DNA of 64,000 nt from CAVVYV01 sp963752585. GTDB lineage: Bacteria; Actinomycetota; Thermoleophilia; Solirubrobacterales; 70-9. Positions 24,921-35,047 of this stretch are shown here, piece after piece. The DNA lies in the NCBI GenBank assembly GCA_963752585.1, contig CAVVYV010000004.1, positions 709,895 through 773,894 on the forward strand. The letters are read 5' to 3'. The translations under genes were made by a program, and so were the position numbers. The notes below the pieces were generated by a model, which was given only the letters and a program-made list of their open reading frames with translations, was not told the origin of the DNA and made no database searches. How positions within the stretch are numbered: position 1 is the first letter of the stretch; each line of letters starts with the position of its first letter.

Positions 24921-27113
24921 ATGCGCAGGGTCACCTTCTCGCGCAATTACACGCTTTCGCTCTCGCGCAGCTGCCAGTGCTACTGCAAGTACTGCGCCTT
25001 CGCCACCCACCGGGCCCATATCCACGATCCGGATGAGGTCGAGCGCCGCCTCGACGAGGCGGTAAGGCGGAACGGCAAGGAGCTGCTCGTGCTCACCGGC
25101 GAGCGCCCCGAGATCATTCCGGAGGTGGCGGAGCGCCTGCGGAGCTGGGGACACGAGGACTTCACCTCCTACGTGCACTGGGCCTGCGAGCGGGCGCTCG
25201 AGCGCGGACTCCTCCCGCACACGAACCTCGGGGTGCTCTCACGCGAGGACCTGGCGCGGCTGCGTGAGGTGACCGCCTCGCAGGGGCTGATGCTCGAGTC
25301 GATCTCCGAGCGATTGATGGAGACCGTTCACGCCGGCTCGCCGACCAAGCACCCCGCCCGACGCCTCGAGACGATCGAGCTCGCGGGCGAGCTCCGGATC
25401 CCGTTCACCACCGGCATCCTCGTCGGGATCGGCGAGACCGAGGAAGAGCGGGTGGCCTCGCTCGAGGCCCTGGCCGAGGTCCAGGAGCGCCACGGGCACC
25501 TTCAGGAGGTGATCCTCCAGAACTTCGTCCCGCACCCCCGCTACTACGGCGCGGAGGTCGCGGAGATCGCGGACGAATCGGCCCGGGCCCGATGGTCGGG
25601 CGATCGGCCACCGCCCAGGGAGCTTCCATTGCCCGATTGGGCGACCCCGGTCTCGATCGAGGAGATGAAGCGGCTGATCGCCGAGTGCAGGCGGCTGATG
25701 CCGGAGGTGGGGATCCAGGTGCCGCCGAACCTCGCCGAATGGTGGCCGGAGCTGGTCGAGGGGGGCGCCACCGACCTCGGAGGCCTGTCGGCCAACGGCG
25801 ACCACATCAGCCCGGAGGAGGCCTTTCCCAGCCCCCACCAGGTGCGGAAGGAGCTGGCGCCGCGGGGCTATGCGCTGACCGAGCGGCTCTGCGCCTACCC
25901 GCAATACCTCGACCCCGAATGGATGGAGCAGTCGGTCCTCGACGTGGTCAAGCTCAAGTACTGGAGCTTCATTCCCCGGCGAGGATCGGGCAGGCGCCAG
26001 GCCGAGGCGCCGGCGCCTGAGGTGGCGCCCCGGGCGATCGAGCGGGGCAGGCGCGGCGAGCAGCTCACCGAGGAGGAGTTGACGGCGCTCTTCTCCGAGA
26101 CCCGCCCCGAGGCGATCGAGGAGATGAGACAGGCCGCCGACGAGCTCCGTGCCGAGCTCGCGGGGGAGAGGGCGACGTTCGTCGTCAACCGGAACATCAA
26201 CTTCACCAACGTCTGCGTGGTCGGCTGCGCCTTCTGCGGCTTCGGCCAGGGGAAGCGCTCACCCGACGCGTACCACGTGAGCGAGGAGGACTTCGCCGCC
26301 CGGGTGCAGGAGGCGGTCGACTTCGGCGCCACCGAGATCTGCATGCAGGGGGGGATCCACCCCGAGTACACCCTCGAGGACTACGGGCGCTGGCTGCGGC
26401 TGGCGAAGGAGGCGGCTCCCCAGATACACCTGCACGCCTACTCGCCGATGGAGGTCCACTACATGTGCGAGCGCTCGGGGCGCTCCCCCGAGGCGGTCTT
26501 CTCCTACCTGATCGAGTGCGGGCTGGGCTCGACGCCCGGGACCGCGGCCGAGGTCCTCGACGACGGCGTCCGCCAGCGGATCTCGCCGAACAAGCTCCCG
26601 GTCGCGCGCTGGGTCGAGATCATCGAGGCCTCGCACCGCTCCGGACTGCGCTCGACCTCGACCGTGATGTTCGGCCACATCGAGGAGCCGCGCGAGCTCG
26701 CCCGCCACATGCGGGTGGTCAGGGAGCTCCAGGAGCGGACCGGGGGGATCACCGAGTTCGTCCCGCTCAGCTTCATCCCCTTCAACACCCTGCTCGGGCG
26801 CACCCACGGGGTCGAGGAGATCTCCCGCGAGGACAACCTCAAGCACACCGCCGCCTTCCGGCTGGCGCTCGGGCGGACGATCCCCAACCTCCAGGCGAGC
26901 TGGGTGAAGATGGGGCTGGACGCCGCCACCGAGAGCCTCCGGTGGGGGGTGAACGACCTCGGCGGCACCCTGATGGAGGAGAACATCTCCCGGATGGCCG
27001 GGTCACACCATGGAACTCGGCTCGAGCCCGAGCAGCTGATCGACGCCGCCCGCCGGGCCGGCCGCGAGCCGGCCCAGCGGACGACGCTCTACGAGATCGT
27101 CGAGACCTACTAG
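24921..27113 (+). CDS. fbiC: FO synthase (CofG-CofH fusion)
   Basis: A 730-residue double radical-SAM enzyme making FO, the chromophore of coenzyme F420, from tyrosine and the pyrimidine-dione precursor. The N-terminal CofG half has the Fe-S motif CYCKYC (C-x3-C-x2-C near residue 20). The C-terminal CofH half has CVVGCAFCGFGQ near 425. Full length as in other actinobacteria. The remaining F420 genes lie 2.3 kb further on the opposite strand. It converges with the membrane protein gene, overlapping by four bases. Confidence 0.95.
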   Translation: MRRVTFSRNYTLSLSRSCQCYCKYCAFATHRAHIHDPDEVERRLDEAVRRNGKELLVLTGERPEIIPEVAERLRSWGHEDFTSYVHWACERALERGLLPHTNLGVLSREDLARLREVTASQGLMLESISERLMETVHAGSPTKHPARRLETIELAGELRIPFTTGILVGIGETEEERVASLEALAEVQERHGHLQEVILQNFVPHPRYYGAEVAEIADESARARWSGDRPPPRELPLPDWATPVSIEEMKRLIAECRRLMPEVGIQVPPNLAEWWPELVEGGATDLGGLSANGDHISPEEAFPSPHQVRKELAPRGYALTERLCAYPQYLDPEWMEQSVLDVVKLKYWSFIPRRGSGRRQAEAPAPEVAPRAIERGRRGEQLTEEELTALFSETRPEAIEEMRQAADELRAELAGERATFVVNRNINFTNVCVVGCAFCGFGQGKRSPDAYHVSEEDFAARVQEAVDFGATEICMQGGIHPEYTLEDYGRWLRLAKEAAPQIHLHAYSPMEVHYMCERSGRSPEAVFSYLIECGLGSTPGTAAEVLDDGVRQRISPNKLPVARWVEIIEASHRSGLRSTSTVMFGHIEEPRELARHMRVVRELQERTGGITEFVPLSFIPFNTLLGRTHGVEEISREDNLKHTAAFRLALGRTIPNLQASWVKMGLDAATESLRWGVNDLGGTLMEENISRMAGSHHGTRLEPEQLIDAARRAGREPAQRTTLYEIVETY

Positions 27114-27880
27114 GTCGCCGGCGGCTTCGGCGGCCTTCCTGCGGCACCGGCCTGGGCGCCGGCTGCCGCACCGGTGACCGCTCCGCGAACGCGGTCGGTG
27201 AGCCCGACCCTCCGGTTGAGATCGGCGGCGGTCTGGATCAGGACGATGCTGAGCGCGAGCACGGTCAGGACCCCGACCGTGAGCGGCACGAACAGCCCGA
27301 GTACCCCGTCGGCGGCGAACGCACCGGTGTCCGTGTAGAGGACGCCGAAGGTGAGCGGCTGAACCGCCGCAGCCACCCCGGAGAGCCAGCCGAGCCAGTG
27401 CGGAAGCAGATCGCCGCGGAGGATGACCAGGGCGGTGGCCCCGAAGAAGGCGCCCACGCCGGCGATTCCGGGCACCCCGGCGAGGATGCCGCCATCGTTG
27501 AGCGCCCTGGTGAGCTCGGGGCTGACTTCGTCAGGCCGGTGGGCGGCGATCGCGACGCAGGTGAGCGCGACGAACAGCGAGGCCGTGAACAACAGCCCCC
27601 CCGCGAACGCAATCGACGGCAGCCTTGGGTTTCCGGCGGCGACGCGGAGCGCGCTGGCCACGCTCCCGAGGAACCAGAGGAAGAAGAACAGCGAAACCGA
27701 GACCAGCACGATTCCGGTGTTGATCGAATCCTGGTGGTCGGTGAAGTAGTTGGACCACTCATCCACCGGGGCGTCCAGGTCCGGCGGGCTCGGGGTCACG
27801 ATCAGGAAGCCGATCACCAAAAGGACGACGAAGGCGATGCCGGTGGCGGCTCCGTACTTCGCGTAACGGTCTTCGCGCAT
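27110..27880 (-). CDS. Polytopic membrane protein, hypothetical
   Basis: A 256-residue integral membrane protein with about six helices, for example IAFVVLLVIGFLIV, GIVLVSVSLFFFLWFLGS, LLFTASLFVALTCVAIAA and VGVLTVLALSIVLI. The start ATG 27880 has GGAGG at good spacing; a longer reading overlaps the alcohol dehydrogenase and is rejected. The tail is Gly/Ala/Pro-rich. No transporter motif is recognised. Confidence 0.7.
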   Translation of the reverse strand: MREDRYAKYGAATGIAFVVLLVIGFLIVTPSPPDLDAPVDEWSNYFTDHQDSINTGIVLVSVSLFFFLWFLGSVASALRVAAGNPRLPSIAFAGGLLFTASLFVALTCVAIAAHRPDEVSPELTRALNDGGILAGVPGIAGVGAFFGATALVILRGDLLPHWLGWLSGVAAAVQPLTFGVLYTDTGAFAADGVLGLFVPLTVGVLTVLALSIVLIQTAADLNRRVGLTDRVRGAVTGAAAGAQAGAAGRPPKPPAT

Positions 27881-27935
27881 TGATTCCTCCCTATCGCTGA
27901 TCTCTGGCGGGCGCGATCCTATGCTGAATGGCCGA

Positions 27936-28944
27936 ATGAAGGCAATGGTGCTGGAGAGGCAGGGCGAGCCGCTGCGTGAGGCGGAGGTCGAGGACCCGGT
28001 GCCGGCCGACGGCCAGGTCTCGATCGGAGTCGCGGTCTGCGCGGTCTGCCGGACCGACCTCCACGTGATCGATGGGGAGCTCACCGAGCCGAAGCTGCCG
28101 CTGATCCCGGGCCACATGGTGGTCGGCACGGTCGTGGCATCCGGCCCCGGAGCGGAACGGTTCAGCCCTGGCGACCGCATCGGCGTGCCCTGGCTGGGCT
28201 GGACCGACGGGACCTGCCGCTATTGCCGCTCCGGGCGCGAGAACCTCTGCGTGAGCGCCAGGTTCACCGGCTACCAGCTCGACGGCGGCTACGCCGAGCG
28301 GATGGTCGCTGACGAGCGCTTCTGCTTCCCGCTCCCGGAGGGCTATCCCGACCTGCAGGCGGCGCCGCTGCTCTGCGCGGGCCTGATCGGCTATCGCGCC
28401 CTCCGGCTGGCGGGCGAGGGCGAGCGTCTCGGCCTCTACGGCTTCGGCGACTCCGCCCACATCATCTCCCAGGTGGCGGTCCACCAGGGCCGCCAGGTGT
28501 TCGCGTTCACCCGCCCCGGCGACGAGGAGACCCAGGCGTTCGCCCGCCAGCTCGGCGCGGCAGTGGGCGGGCGGCACCGGCGGTGACGATGCCCCCGAGC
28601 TCGACGCCGCGATCATCTTCGCCCCGGTGGGGGCGCTGGTCCCGGAGGCGCTGCGAGCGGTCGCCCCGGGCGGAACCGTTGTCTGCGCCGGGATCCACAT
28701 GAGCGACATCCCCTCCTTCCCTTACGAGATCCTCTGGGGGGAGCGGACGCTGCGCTCGGTCGCCAACCTCACCAGGCAGGACGGCGAGGAGTTCCTGCGC
28801 CTGGCGCCCGAGGTGCCCGTGCGCACTGAGGTGCAGCGATACGCCCTAGCGGACGCAAATCACGCACTGGATGACCTGCGCGGCGGTAGGGTTCGTGGGG
28901 CCGCCGTTCTCAGTGTCGGCGCGGCCGCCACGGCCGCCGACTGA
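27936..28944 (+). CDS. Zinc-dependent alcohol dehydrogenase (extra base near 28563)
   Basis: An MDR-type alcohol dehydrogenase of about 336 residues. Zinc-site sequences are CAVCRTDLHV and GHMVVGTVVASG. The structural-zinc loop reads DGTCRYCRSGRENLC, with Asp where the first Cys usually stands. The Rossmann region (GLYGFGDSAHIISQVA) is complete. The frame breaks at about 28563; removing one G restores the C-terminus (IIFAPVGALVPEALRAVAPGG to the stop at 28942-28944). It probably oxidises a small alcohol or aldehyde with NAD(P). Confidence 0.82.
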
Positions 28945-28966
28945 GGCGACGGGGAGAGGAATACGA

Positions 28967-29470
28967 ATGGCAGACGTCACCGTCAAGCGGATCGAGGAGT
29001 TCGAGGCGATCTTCGGTGGGGGCTTTCGCCGGGTGCGCGCCGGCCTCGGGGTCACCTCGTTCGGGCTCGCTGTGATGGAGTTCCCGCCCAACTTCGAGCA
29101 CTACCCCAGCCACGACCAGACTCACGACGGCCAGGAGGAGGTCTACACCGTGCTCAGCGGCCGGATCATCCTCCAGGTCGGTGGTGAGGAACACGAGCTC
29201 GAGCCGGGCGTCTTCGCCCGGGTGGGTCCGGGGGAGAAGCGGAAGCTGGTCACCGGCGACGAGCCCGCCAGGGTGCTGGCGATGGGCGCCACCCCGGGGA
29301 AGGTCTACGAGCCGCCCGAGTTCAGCGTCGAGGGGGCCTCGGCGCCGCCGATGCACAAGCCCGATCACGCGAAGACGAAGGCGAGACCGAGCCCGCGAAG
29401 CTCTAGCGGAACAGGTCCTCCGAGGCGGGCCGGCGGATCGCCGCCGCGCCGGGGCCGTCGTCCTCGCTGA
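28967..29470 (+). CDS. Cupin-domain protein
   Basis: A single-cupin protein. The cupin motifs are visible near residue 50 (HDGQEEVYTVLSGRIIL) and near residue 85 (ELEPGVFARVGPGEKRKL), which bind a metal ion or ligand in a beta barrel. The ATG at 28967 follows GGAGAGG. The end is doubtful: as read the frame runs to 29470 with an Arg/Pro-rich tail opposite cofE, whereas adding one base near 29383 would give a tail ending ETEPAKL at 29406. Function unknown. Confidence 0.72.
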   Translation: MADVTVKRIEEFEAIFGGGFRRVRAGLGVTSFGLAVMEFPPNFEHYPSHDQTHDGQEEVYTVLSGRIILQVGGEEHELEPGVFARVGPGEKRKLVTGDEPARVLAMGATPGKVYEPPEFSVEGASAPPMHKPDHAKTKARPSPRSSSGTGPPRRAGGSPPRRGRRPR

Positions 29471-30154
29471 CCAGGTGACCGAGGCCGGCGACGATCGCCC
29501 CTGGGACGCTGCGAGTCCTTCTCGCGGCTCAGGTCCGCCGCCGCCGCGAGCTCGTCGGCGGTCGCGATCAGGGTGGCCGAGAGCTCGTTGCCGCGGGCGT
29601 CGCTGCGCCCCCGCCAATCGGCCAGCGGCGCGATCCCGGCGCAGCCGATCGCGACATCCGCCTGCCCGAGCCTCCAGGCGCGGCCGAAGCTGTCGGCGAT
29701 CACGACCGCGGGCAGGTTTCCCGACACCGCCGCGATCCGGCGCCGGATCTCGCGAGCGGACCGGTCCGCGTCCACCGGCAGCAGCGACACCGAGCCCGGG
29801 TCGAGGTTGGAGGCGTCGATCCCCGCGTTGGCGCAGATCCAGCCCTGGCGCGTCTCGGTGATCAGCAGCCCCCGCTCGGCGCGAAGGACGGCGTCGCTCT
29901 CCTCGAGGACCAGCTCGACCAGCGCCGGGTCCTTCTCCAGCTCCTCGGCGAGCTCGCGGGCGCGCGCGCTCGGGTTGACCTCGGCCAGCCGGCGAATCCT
30001 CCCCTCGGCCTTCGAGACCACCTTCTGGGAGAGGACCACGACCTCGTCGCCGCCGGGCGCAGCCGGCCTCGGCGACCAGGCGACCGAGATCGTCGCCCTC
30101 GCCGATCTCGCGCAGGCCCGCGAGCGGCCTGATCCGCAGCTCGCCCGCCGCCAA
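29403..30154 (-). CDS. cofE: CofE-type F420-0:gamma-glutamyl ligase (two extra bases)
   Basis: This GTP-dependent ligase adds glutamate to F420-0. Family sequences include DEVVVLSQKVVSKAEGR, LITETRQGWICANAGIDASN and VVIADSFGRAWRLGQADVAIG. One extra base near 30064 and one at 29510 must be removed to join the frames; the result is exactly 250 codons, the length of stand-alone CofE. It lacks the C-terminal FMN reductase domain of mycobacterial FbiB. The start is probably TTG 30154, seven bases after the cofC stop, in an operon npdG-cofD-cofC-cofE. Confidence 0.85.
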
Positions 30155-30161
30155 CGCGCGG

Positions 30162-30837
30162 CTAGGCGACCGCCGGCTCGGGCTGAGCGCCGAGCTCCCA
30201 GAGGACCTTGGCGGTCCGCGGGGCGGGCTCGGGGTCCAGCAGCAGCCGGTCGCGCAGGTCCCGCATGTCGCTCGGGCGTGTCGAGGTCGATCTCGAGGGA
30301 CTCGACCCGCTCGAGGGTGAAGCCGATCGCGGCCGCGCGGGCGCGGCTGATGTGGCGGGAGCAGCTCTCGAGGCCGAAGGCGGGCTCGATCGCGTCGGGC
30401 GGGGAGAGCACCAGCGCGTTGGTGCCGGTGCCATGGCGGTCGGGAACGATCAGCAGCCGCCTGGGGCGTGCGCCCGAGGTGCCGGTCGAGCTCCTCTGAT
30501 GTCGAGCAGCGGGCAGTCGGCGGCGAGCATCGCGACGCGGTCGGCTCCGGCCTTCTTCGCCGCCTCGGCGCCGGCGATCGCGGCCTCCGAATGGCCGACT
30601 GTCCTCCGCCTGCTCGAGCACCTCGCTGGCCGAGCCACCGCGCCTGCCTGGCTGACCGAGGGATCGGCGGTGACGATCAGCGAGTCGGTGATGTTGCGGC
30701 TGCGGGGCAGCTTCGTGATCAGGTCGAGGAACAGAGCCTCGGCGAGGCGCTCGCGATCGGTCGGGCTCCAGCGCGCCCTCGAGCCGCCGCAGGGCGGCGT
30801 CGAGCCGCTTCACTGGAATGATCGCTGTCGTTCGCAC
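30162..30837 (-). CDS. cofC: CofC/FbiD-type phospholactate (or PEP) guanylyltransferase (seven extra bases)
   Basis: This enzyme activates 2-phospholactate or phosphoenolpyruvate with GTP for F420 synthesis. The N-terminus TAIIPVKRLDAALRRLEGAL and the ADCPLLD motif near residue 110 identify the family. The frame is broken repeatedly; dropping one base each near 30762, 30646, 30630, 30600, 30497, 30465 and 30270 leaves exactly 223 codons. The start is GTG 30837. So many independent insertions point to sequence error rather than to a dead gene. Confidence 0.82.
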
Positions 30838-30978
30838 GTTGCGCCCGCCTCGTCCCGAATTCGCCGTTCTTCGTCCCGACCCAGAGTCAGGGTACTCGGC
30901 CAGACTACTGACTGCGCAATTTGCGGGCGAAATCGAGCGTCTGCTCGGCCAGGCGCCGCCGTCCGTCCGCTCCCTCCA

Positions 30979-31847
30979 TCAGCGTCGGGCAGCTGAAGGA
31001 TCTCGATCACCCTCCGGCGGCGGCTCGGGGTCGCCTTCGTCGCAGACCATCGCCTCGATCAGGCCCTCGATAGAGCGAGGCGACCCCGGCTGCGGTCGAG
31101 GGACGCCCGATCGCCGACATGAAGGCGTCGGTGGGCCCCTTGACGACCTCGCCCGCCACGTAGGGGCTGACCGCGAGCACCGGGGCGTCGGCGGCCGCCA
31201 GCGCCTCGCGGAGGGCGGCGACGGCGAGGATCGGGCCGATCGAGATCACCGGGTTCGAGGGACCGATGACGATCGCCTCGGCCTCGGAGATCGCCGCCAG
31301 CGACCTCGGGCGTCGGTTCGGCCTCGGCGATCCCCTCGAGCTCGATCTCCTCGATCGCCGGCTGGGCGTGATCGACGATCAGGAACTCCTGGAGGCCCCG
31401 CCAGCCCTCGGCGGTCCGCACCCGGGTCCGAACCGGCTGCTCGCACATCGGCAGCACCGCGGCCCGCACCCCGAGCGAGCGGGCGATCTGGGCCTGGGCG
31501 TCGGTGCGGCGCCCACCCTCGGCGACGAAGCTGCGCCGGTAGAGGCAGGTCGCGAGGTCGCGGTCGGAGAGGCTGAACCAGTCCGGGGCCCCGAGCGCGA
31601 CCAGCCGCTCGAAGGCGGTGAACGAGTCGTCCTTGATCCCCCAGCCGCGCTCCTCGTCGATCTCCCCGGCGAGCCAGTAGGTGATCAGGTCGGGATCGGG
31701 GGAGACGTCGACCCCGAGCAGCTCGACGTCGTCGGCGGTGTTCGCGATCACCGCGAGCCCCTCGCCAAGCAGGTCCTGCATCCCGGCGGCGAGCTTGGCT
31801 CCGCCGGTGCCGCCGGCGAGCACCACGCAGCGCTCGATCTCGCTCAC
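30979..31847 (-). CDS. cofD: CofD/FbiA 2-phospho-L-lactate transferase (two extra bases)
   Basis: CofD joins the guanylylated C3 acid to FO, giving (dehydro)F420-0. Family sequences are CVVLAGGTGGAKLAAGMQDL at the start, NTADDVELLGVDVSPDPDL and, after the first break, SEAEAIVIGPSNPVISIGPI. Removing one base near 31301 and one near 31065 gives 289 codons. The GTG start at 31847 overlaps the npdG stop as GTGA, typical of coupled translation. Confidence 0.87.
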
Positions 31848-32531
31848 TTCCAGGGATCGCCGTCCGGGAGATCGGTGATCCTCATCCCCGACGCGCGCCT
31901 TGTAGCGGACGTTGATCGCGATCAGCATCGGGGTCAGCGTCTCGACGATCCGCGCCATCTCCAGGGCGCCGGCATTGACGGCGCGGAAGCCCTCGATCAG
32001 CTCGATCAGCGCCGCCACCCGCGCCTTGTCCGCCTTCCGATCGCCGCAGACGAGGACGTCCTCGTCGAGCGTCCACCGGCTCGGCGAGCTTCTTCGCGTT
32101 CACGGAGTGGAGGGCCGAGATCACGATCACCCCGTCGGGAGCCATCTCCTGCCGCCTGCTGGGCGGCGGATCCCTGCCAGACGCCGAGCGTCCTCGTCGC
32201 CTTGCCGCTGACCGCGGCGGCAGTGGGCACGGTGCAGTCGACGAGGATCTGACCCGCGGTGAGCGCCTGCTTGAGGTTGGTGAGGGTCTCCGACTGGGCG
32301 CGAAACGGGACGGTGAGGAAGACGATCGGCCCGCGCTGCGCGGCCTCGGCGTTCTCGTGCGCCCTCGACCTCGGCGCCCTCGACCTCGCCCCGGACCCGC
32401 TCGGCCGCCTCCTCGGCCCGCCCGGCCTCGCGCGAGCCGATCACGGTCGGCTGGCCGGCCCGCGCCCAGCGCACGGCGAGGCCGTAGCCGAGGGCGCCGG
32501 TGCCGCCGATGATCGGGATCGGGTCAGCCAC
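31844..32531 (-). CDS. npdG: NADPH-dependent F420 reductase (four extra bases)
   Basis: F420:NADP oxidoreductase of the Fno/NpdG family, moving hydride between F420H2 and NADP. The cofactor loop IIGGTGALGYGLAVRWARAG and TVIGSRE are at the N-terminus, and ALHSVNAKKLAEP and ETLTPMLIAINVRYK near the end. Removing single bases near 32360, 32149, 32070 and in the C-run at 31886-31889 gives 228 codons. It starts at GTG 32531 and is the first gene of the F420 operon. Confidence 0.83.
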
Positions 32532-32584
32532 CGGCGAGCAAGCTACAGCGGCAGGCCCTGCCGAGAGTAGCGGCTCCTGGGCCG

Positions 32585-33326
32585 ATGAGGCTCGAGGGGC
32601 AGAAAGGCGCTGGTCACCGGCGGCGCCAGCGGGATCGGCGCGGCGATCGCGCGCCGTCTGGCGGCCGAGGGCGCCGAGGTGACGATCGGCGACCTCAACC
32701 TCGAGGGCGCCCGCGAGGTCGCCGGCGAGATCTCGGGCGCGGCGGTCGAGCTCGACGTCACCGACCTCGACTCCGCCCGGGCCGCGGTGGAGGAGACGGG
32801 GACGCTCGACATCCTCGTCAACAACGCCGGCACCGACGAGTTCGGCTTCTTCGTCGAAATGACCCCCGAGCGGTGGGAGAAGGTGATCGCGGTCAACCTC
32901 AACGGGGTGCTCAACTGCACCCACGCGGCTCTGCCCGGAATGCAGGAGGCGGGCTACGGGCGGATGGTCAACATCGCCTCGGAGGCCGGCCGGATCGGCT
33001 CGAAGGGCTCGGCCGTCTACTCGGCCGCAAAGGGCGGCGTGATCGCCTTCACCAAGGTGATGGCGCGCGAGGGGGCCCGCTTCGGGATCAACGCCGAACG
33101 GGATCGCGCCCGGGCCCGATCGAGACCCCGCTGCTGATGCAGGCGCTGGAGTTCGGCGAGATCGGCGAGAAGATCGTCGGGAACATGAAGGCGGGGACGC
33201 AGCTGCGGCGGCTCGGCACCCCCGACGAGGTCGCCGCCGTGGTCGCCTTCCTCGCCTCCGACGACGCCTCCTACGTCACCGGCGAGATCATCGGCGTCTC
33301 CGGGGGGATGGGGATGGTGTGGATGA
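32585..33326 (+). CDS. Short-chain dehydrogenase/reductase (four extra bases)
   Basis: A classical SDR reconstructed to 246 codons. It has TGGASGIG, ILVNNAGTDEFGF near residue 80, the Ser in NIASEAG and the Tyr/Lys of YSAAKGG. The end DASYVTGEIIGVSGG is typical of FabG-like enzymes. Single extra bases near 32604, 33096, 33118 and 33320 break the frame; after repair the TGA overlaps the next ATG (ATGA). It heads an acyl-CoA operon and may act on a 3-hydroxyacyl-CoA. Confidence 0.8.
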
Positions 33327-33698
33327 GTCTCGAGGCCCGGGATCGAGCGCACCGACGAGTTCGTGGTCGAGGACCGGCTGCTCACCGACGTCGGCGGGAC
33401 GATCGGGGCGAGCGTCCTCTCGACCCCGGGATGATCGGGATGATGGAGCGGACCGCCGCGGTGCTCTCCTTCGAGAACCTGCCCGACGGGCAAGGCGACC
33501 GTCGGCTTCGAGGTCTGCGTCAAGCACGTCGCCCCCGCGGCCGAGGGCCAGACCTGCACCGCCCACGCCAGGCTCCGCGAGGTCGAGGACGAGCGCAAGC
33601 TGCGCTTCGAGGTCGAGGTCAAGGAGGGCGAGCGGACGATCGGCGTCGGCACCCACGAGCGCCGGGTGATCGAGATCGGCTCCGTCACCGGCGACTAG
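33323..33698 (+). CDS. FlK-like hot-dog thioesterase (frame broken three times)
   Basis: A thioesterase-superfamily protein of about 124 residues, close in pattern to fluoroacetyl-CoA thioesterase FlK: TIGASVLSTPGMIGMME near residue 25 and HVAPAAEGQTCTAHARL near 75. It would hydrolyse a short acyl-CoA in the cytosol. The frame needs one base removed near 33338, one added near 33432 and one removed at 33491, leaving 125 codons. It overlaps the SDR stop and precedes the HMG-CoA lyase gene. Confidence 0.7.
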
Positions 33699-33722
33699 CG
33701 GGCCACGGCTAGGCTGGAGTCG

Positions 33723-34643
33723 ATGGCCGAAGAGCTCCCCAGAGAGGTGAGGATCCGCGAGGTCGGGCCTCGCGACGGCTTCCAGAACGAGCCCGAGGTG
33801 ATCCCGACCGAGGAGAAGGTGCGGCTGATCGGGATGCTCGCCGACTCCGGCCTCCGGCGGATCGAGCTCACCTCGTTCGTCCGGCCCGACGTCGTTCCCC
33901 AGCTCGCGGACGGGGCGGAGGTGCTCACCCGGTACGAGCCGAGGGACGGCGTCGCCTACTCGGTCCTGATCCCCAACTTCAAGGGGCTCGAGAACGCGCT
34001 CAGGCTCCGCGACCGCTTCCAGGAGGCGAACTTCTTCCTCTCCGCCTCCGAGACCCACAACCGGAAGAACGTCAACCGCTCGATCGCCGAGTCGCTCGCC
34101 GACCTCGAGGGGACGATCGCGGCGGCGGGCGAGGCGGGGATCCGCTGCGAGGGGGTGATCTCGACCAGCTTCGGCTGCCCCTACGAGGGCGAGGTCGATC
34201 CCGAGCGCGTCTTCGAGATCGCGGGCCAGCTGGTCGAGTTCGGCTGCGCCGAGATCGCCTTCGGCGACACCACCGGGATGGCCAACCCGCGCCAGGTGCG
34301 CGAGTTCTTCGAGGCCGCCCGCGAGCGGCTGCCCTCGGTCGAGCTCACCGCCCACTTCCACAACACCCGCGGCCAGGGCCTCGCCAACGTCCTGGCGGCG
34401 CTGGAGTCGGGGATCGACTCCTTCGAGAGCTCGTTCGGCGAGCTCGGCGGCTGCCCGGTGCCGCCGGGCTCGACCGGGAACATCTCCACCGAGGACCTGG
34501 TCTCGATGCTGGAGGAGATGGGCGTCCGGACCGGGGTGGAGCTGCCGAAGCTGATCGAGGCCTCCTCGGAGGCGCAGGCGGTGCTCGGCCGGCCGCTCGG
34601 CGCCCACCTGCTGACCGCCGGCCCGATCGACTGGCACCGGTAG
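33723..34643 (+). CDS. Hydroxymethylglutaryl-CoA lyase
   Basis: A 306-residue TIM-barrel lyase that splits HMG-CoA into acetoacetate and acetyl-CoA, the last step of leucine degradation. VRIREVGPRDGFQNEP gives the N-terminal metal-binding Asp. HFHNTRGQGLANVLAAL lies at about 220 and the signature GGCPVPPGSTGN near 245 carries the active-site Cys loop. The gene is uninterrupted, unlike its neighbours. It belongs with the acyl-CoA carboxylase and acetoacetyl-CoA synthetase genes downstream. Confidence 0.92.
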   Translation: MAEELPREVRIREVGPRDGFQNEPEVIPTEEKVRLIGMLADSGLRRIELTSFVRPDVVPQLADGAEVLTRYEPRDGVAYSVLIPNFKGLENALRLRDRFQEANFFLSASETHNRKNVNRSIAESLADLEGTIAAAGEAGIRCEGVISTSFGCPYEGEVDPERVFEIAGQLVEFGCAEIAFGDTTGMANPRQVREFFEAARERLPSVELTAHFHNTRGQGLANVLAALESGIDSFESSFGELGGCPVPPGSTGNISTEDLVSMLEEMGVRTGVELPKLIEASSEAQAVLGRPLGAHLLTAGPIDWHR

Positions 34644-34653
34644 GCTGCGGGCG

Positions 34654-35044
34654 ATGAAGAGCGATCGGTTCAGAGCCGCGGCCGAGGCGCAAGGACTTCT
34701 CGCGCGGTCGAGCGAGATCTTCGCCGAGGACGTCACCTTCAAGAGCCCGGTGGTGTTCAAGCCGTATCGAGGGCCGCGAGGCGGTCGGCGATGATCCTCG
34801 GCGGCGGTGGTCCAGGTCTTCGAGGACTTCCGCTACACCGACCAGGTCGAGACCGGCGACGTCGCCACCCTCGCCTTCAGCGCCTCGGTCGGCGACCGCG
34901 AGCTCGACGGGATCGATCTGCTCCGGTTCGACGCGGACGGCAAGGGTCAGCGAGCTGGCCGTCTACGTCCGGCCGATGAGCGGCGTCAACGCCCTCGCCG
35001 AGGCGATGGGCCGGAAGCTCGAAGAGCTCGGCGCCGCTACCTGA
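34654..35044 (+). CDS. NTF2/SnoaL-like protein (multiply frameshifted)
   Basis: A protein of about 128 residues with a SnoaL-like fold. The start MKSDRFRAAAEA, then EDVTFKSPVVFKPYRG and VVQVFEDFRYTDQVETGDV, fit the family of small ketosteroid-isomerase-like proteins. At least four extra bases (three clustered near 34768-34803 and one near 34944) must be removed, and the stretch at 34692-34715 is also doubtful. It follows the lyase gene by 10 bases. Function unknown. Confidence 0.6.
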
Positions 35045-35047
35045 GGG

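Noticed and set aside
30162..30837. Programmed frameshifting in cofC
   Set aside because: Seven single-base insertions without slippery-site consistency cannot be programmed; neighbouring genes have the same kind of break.
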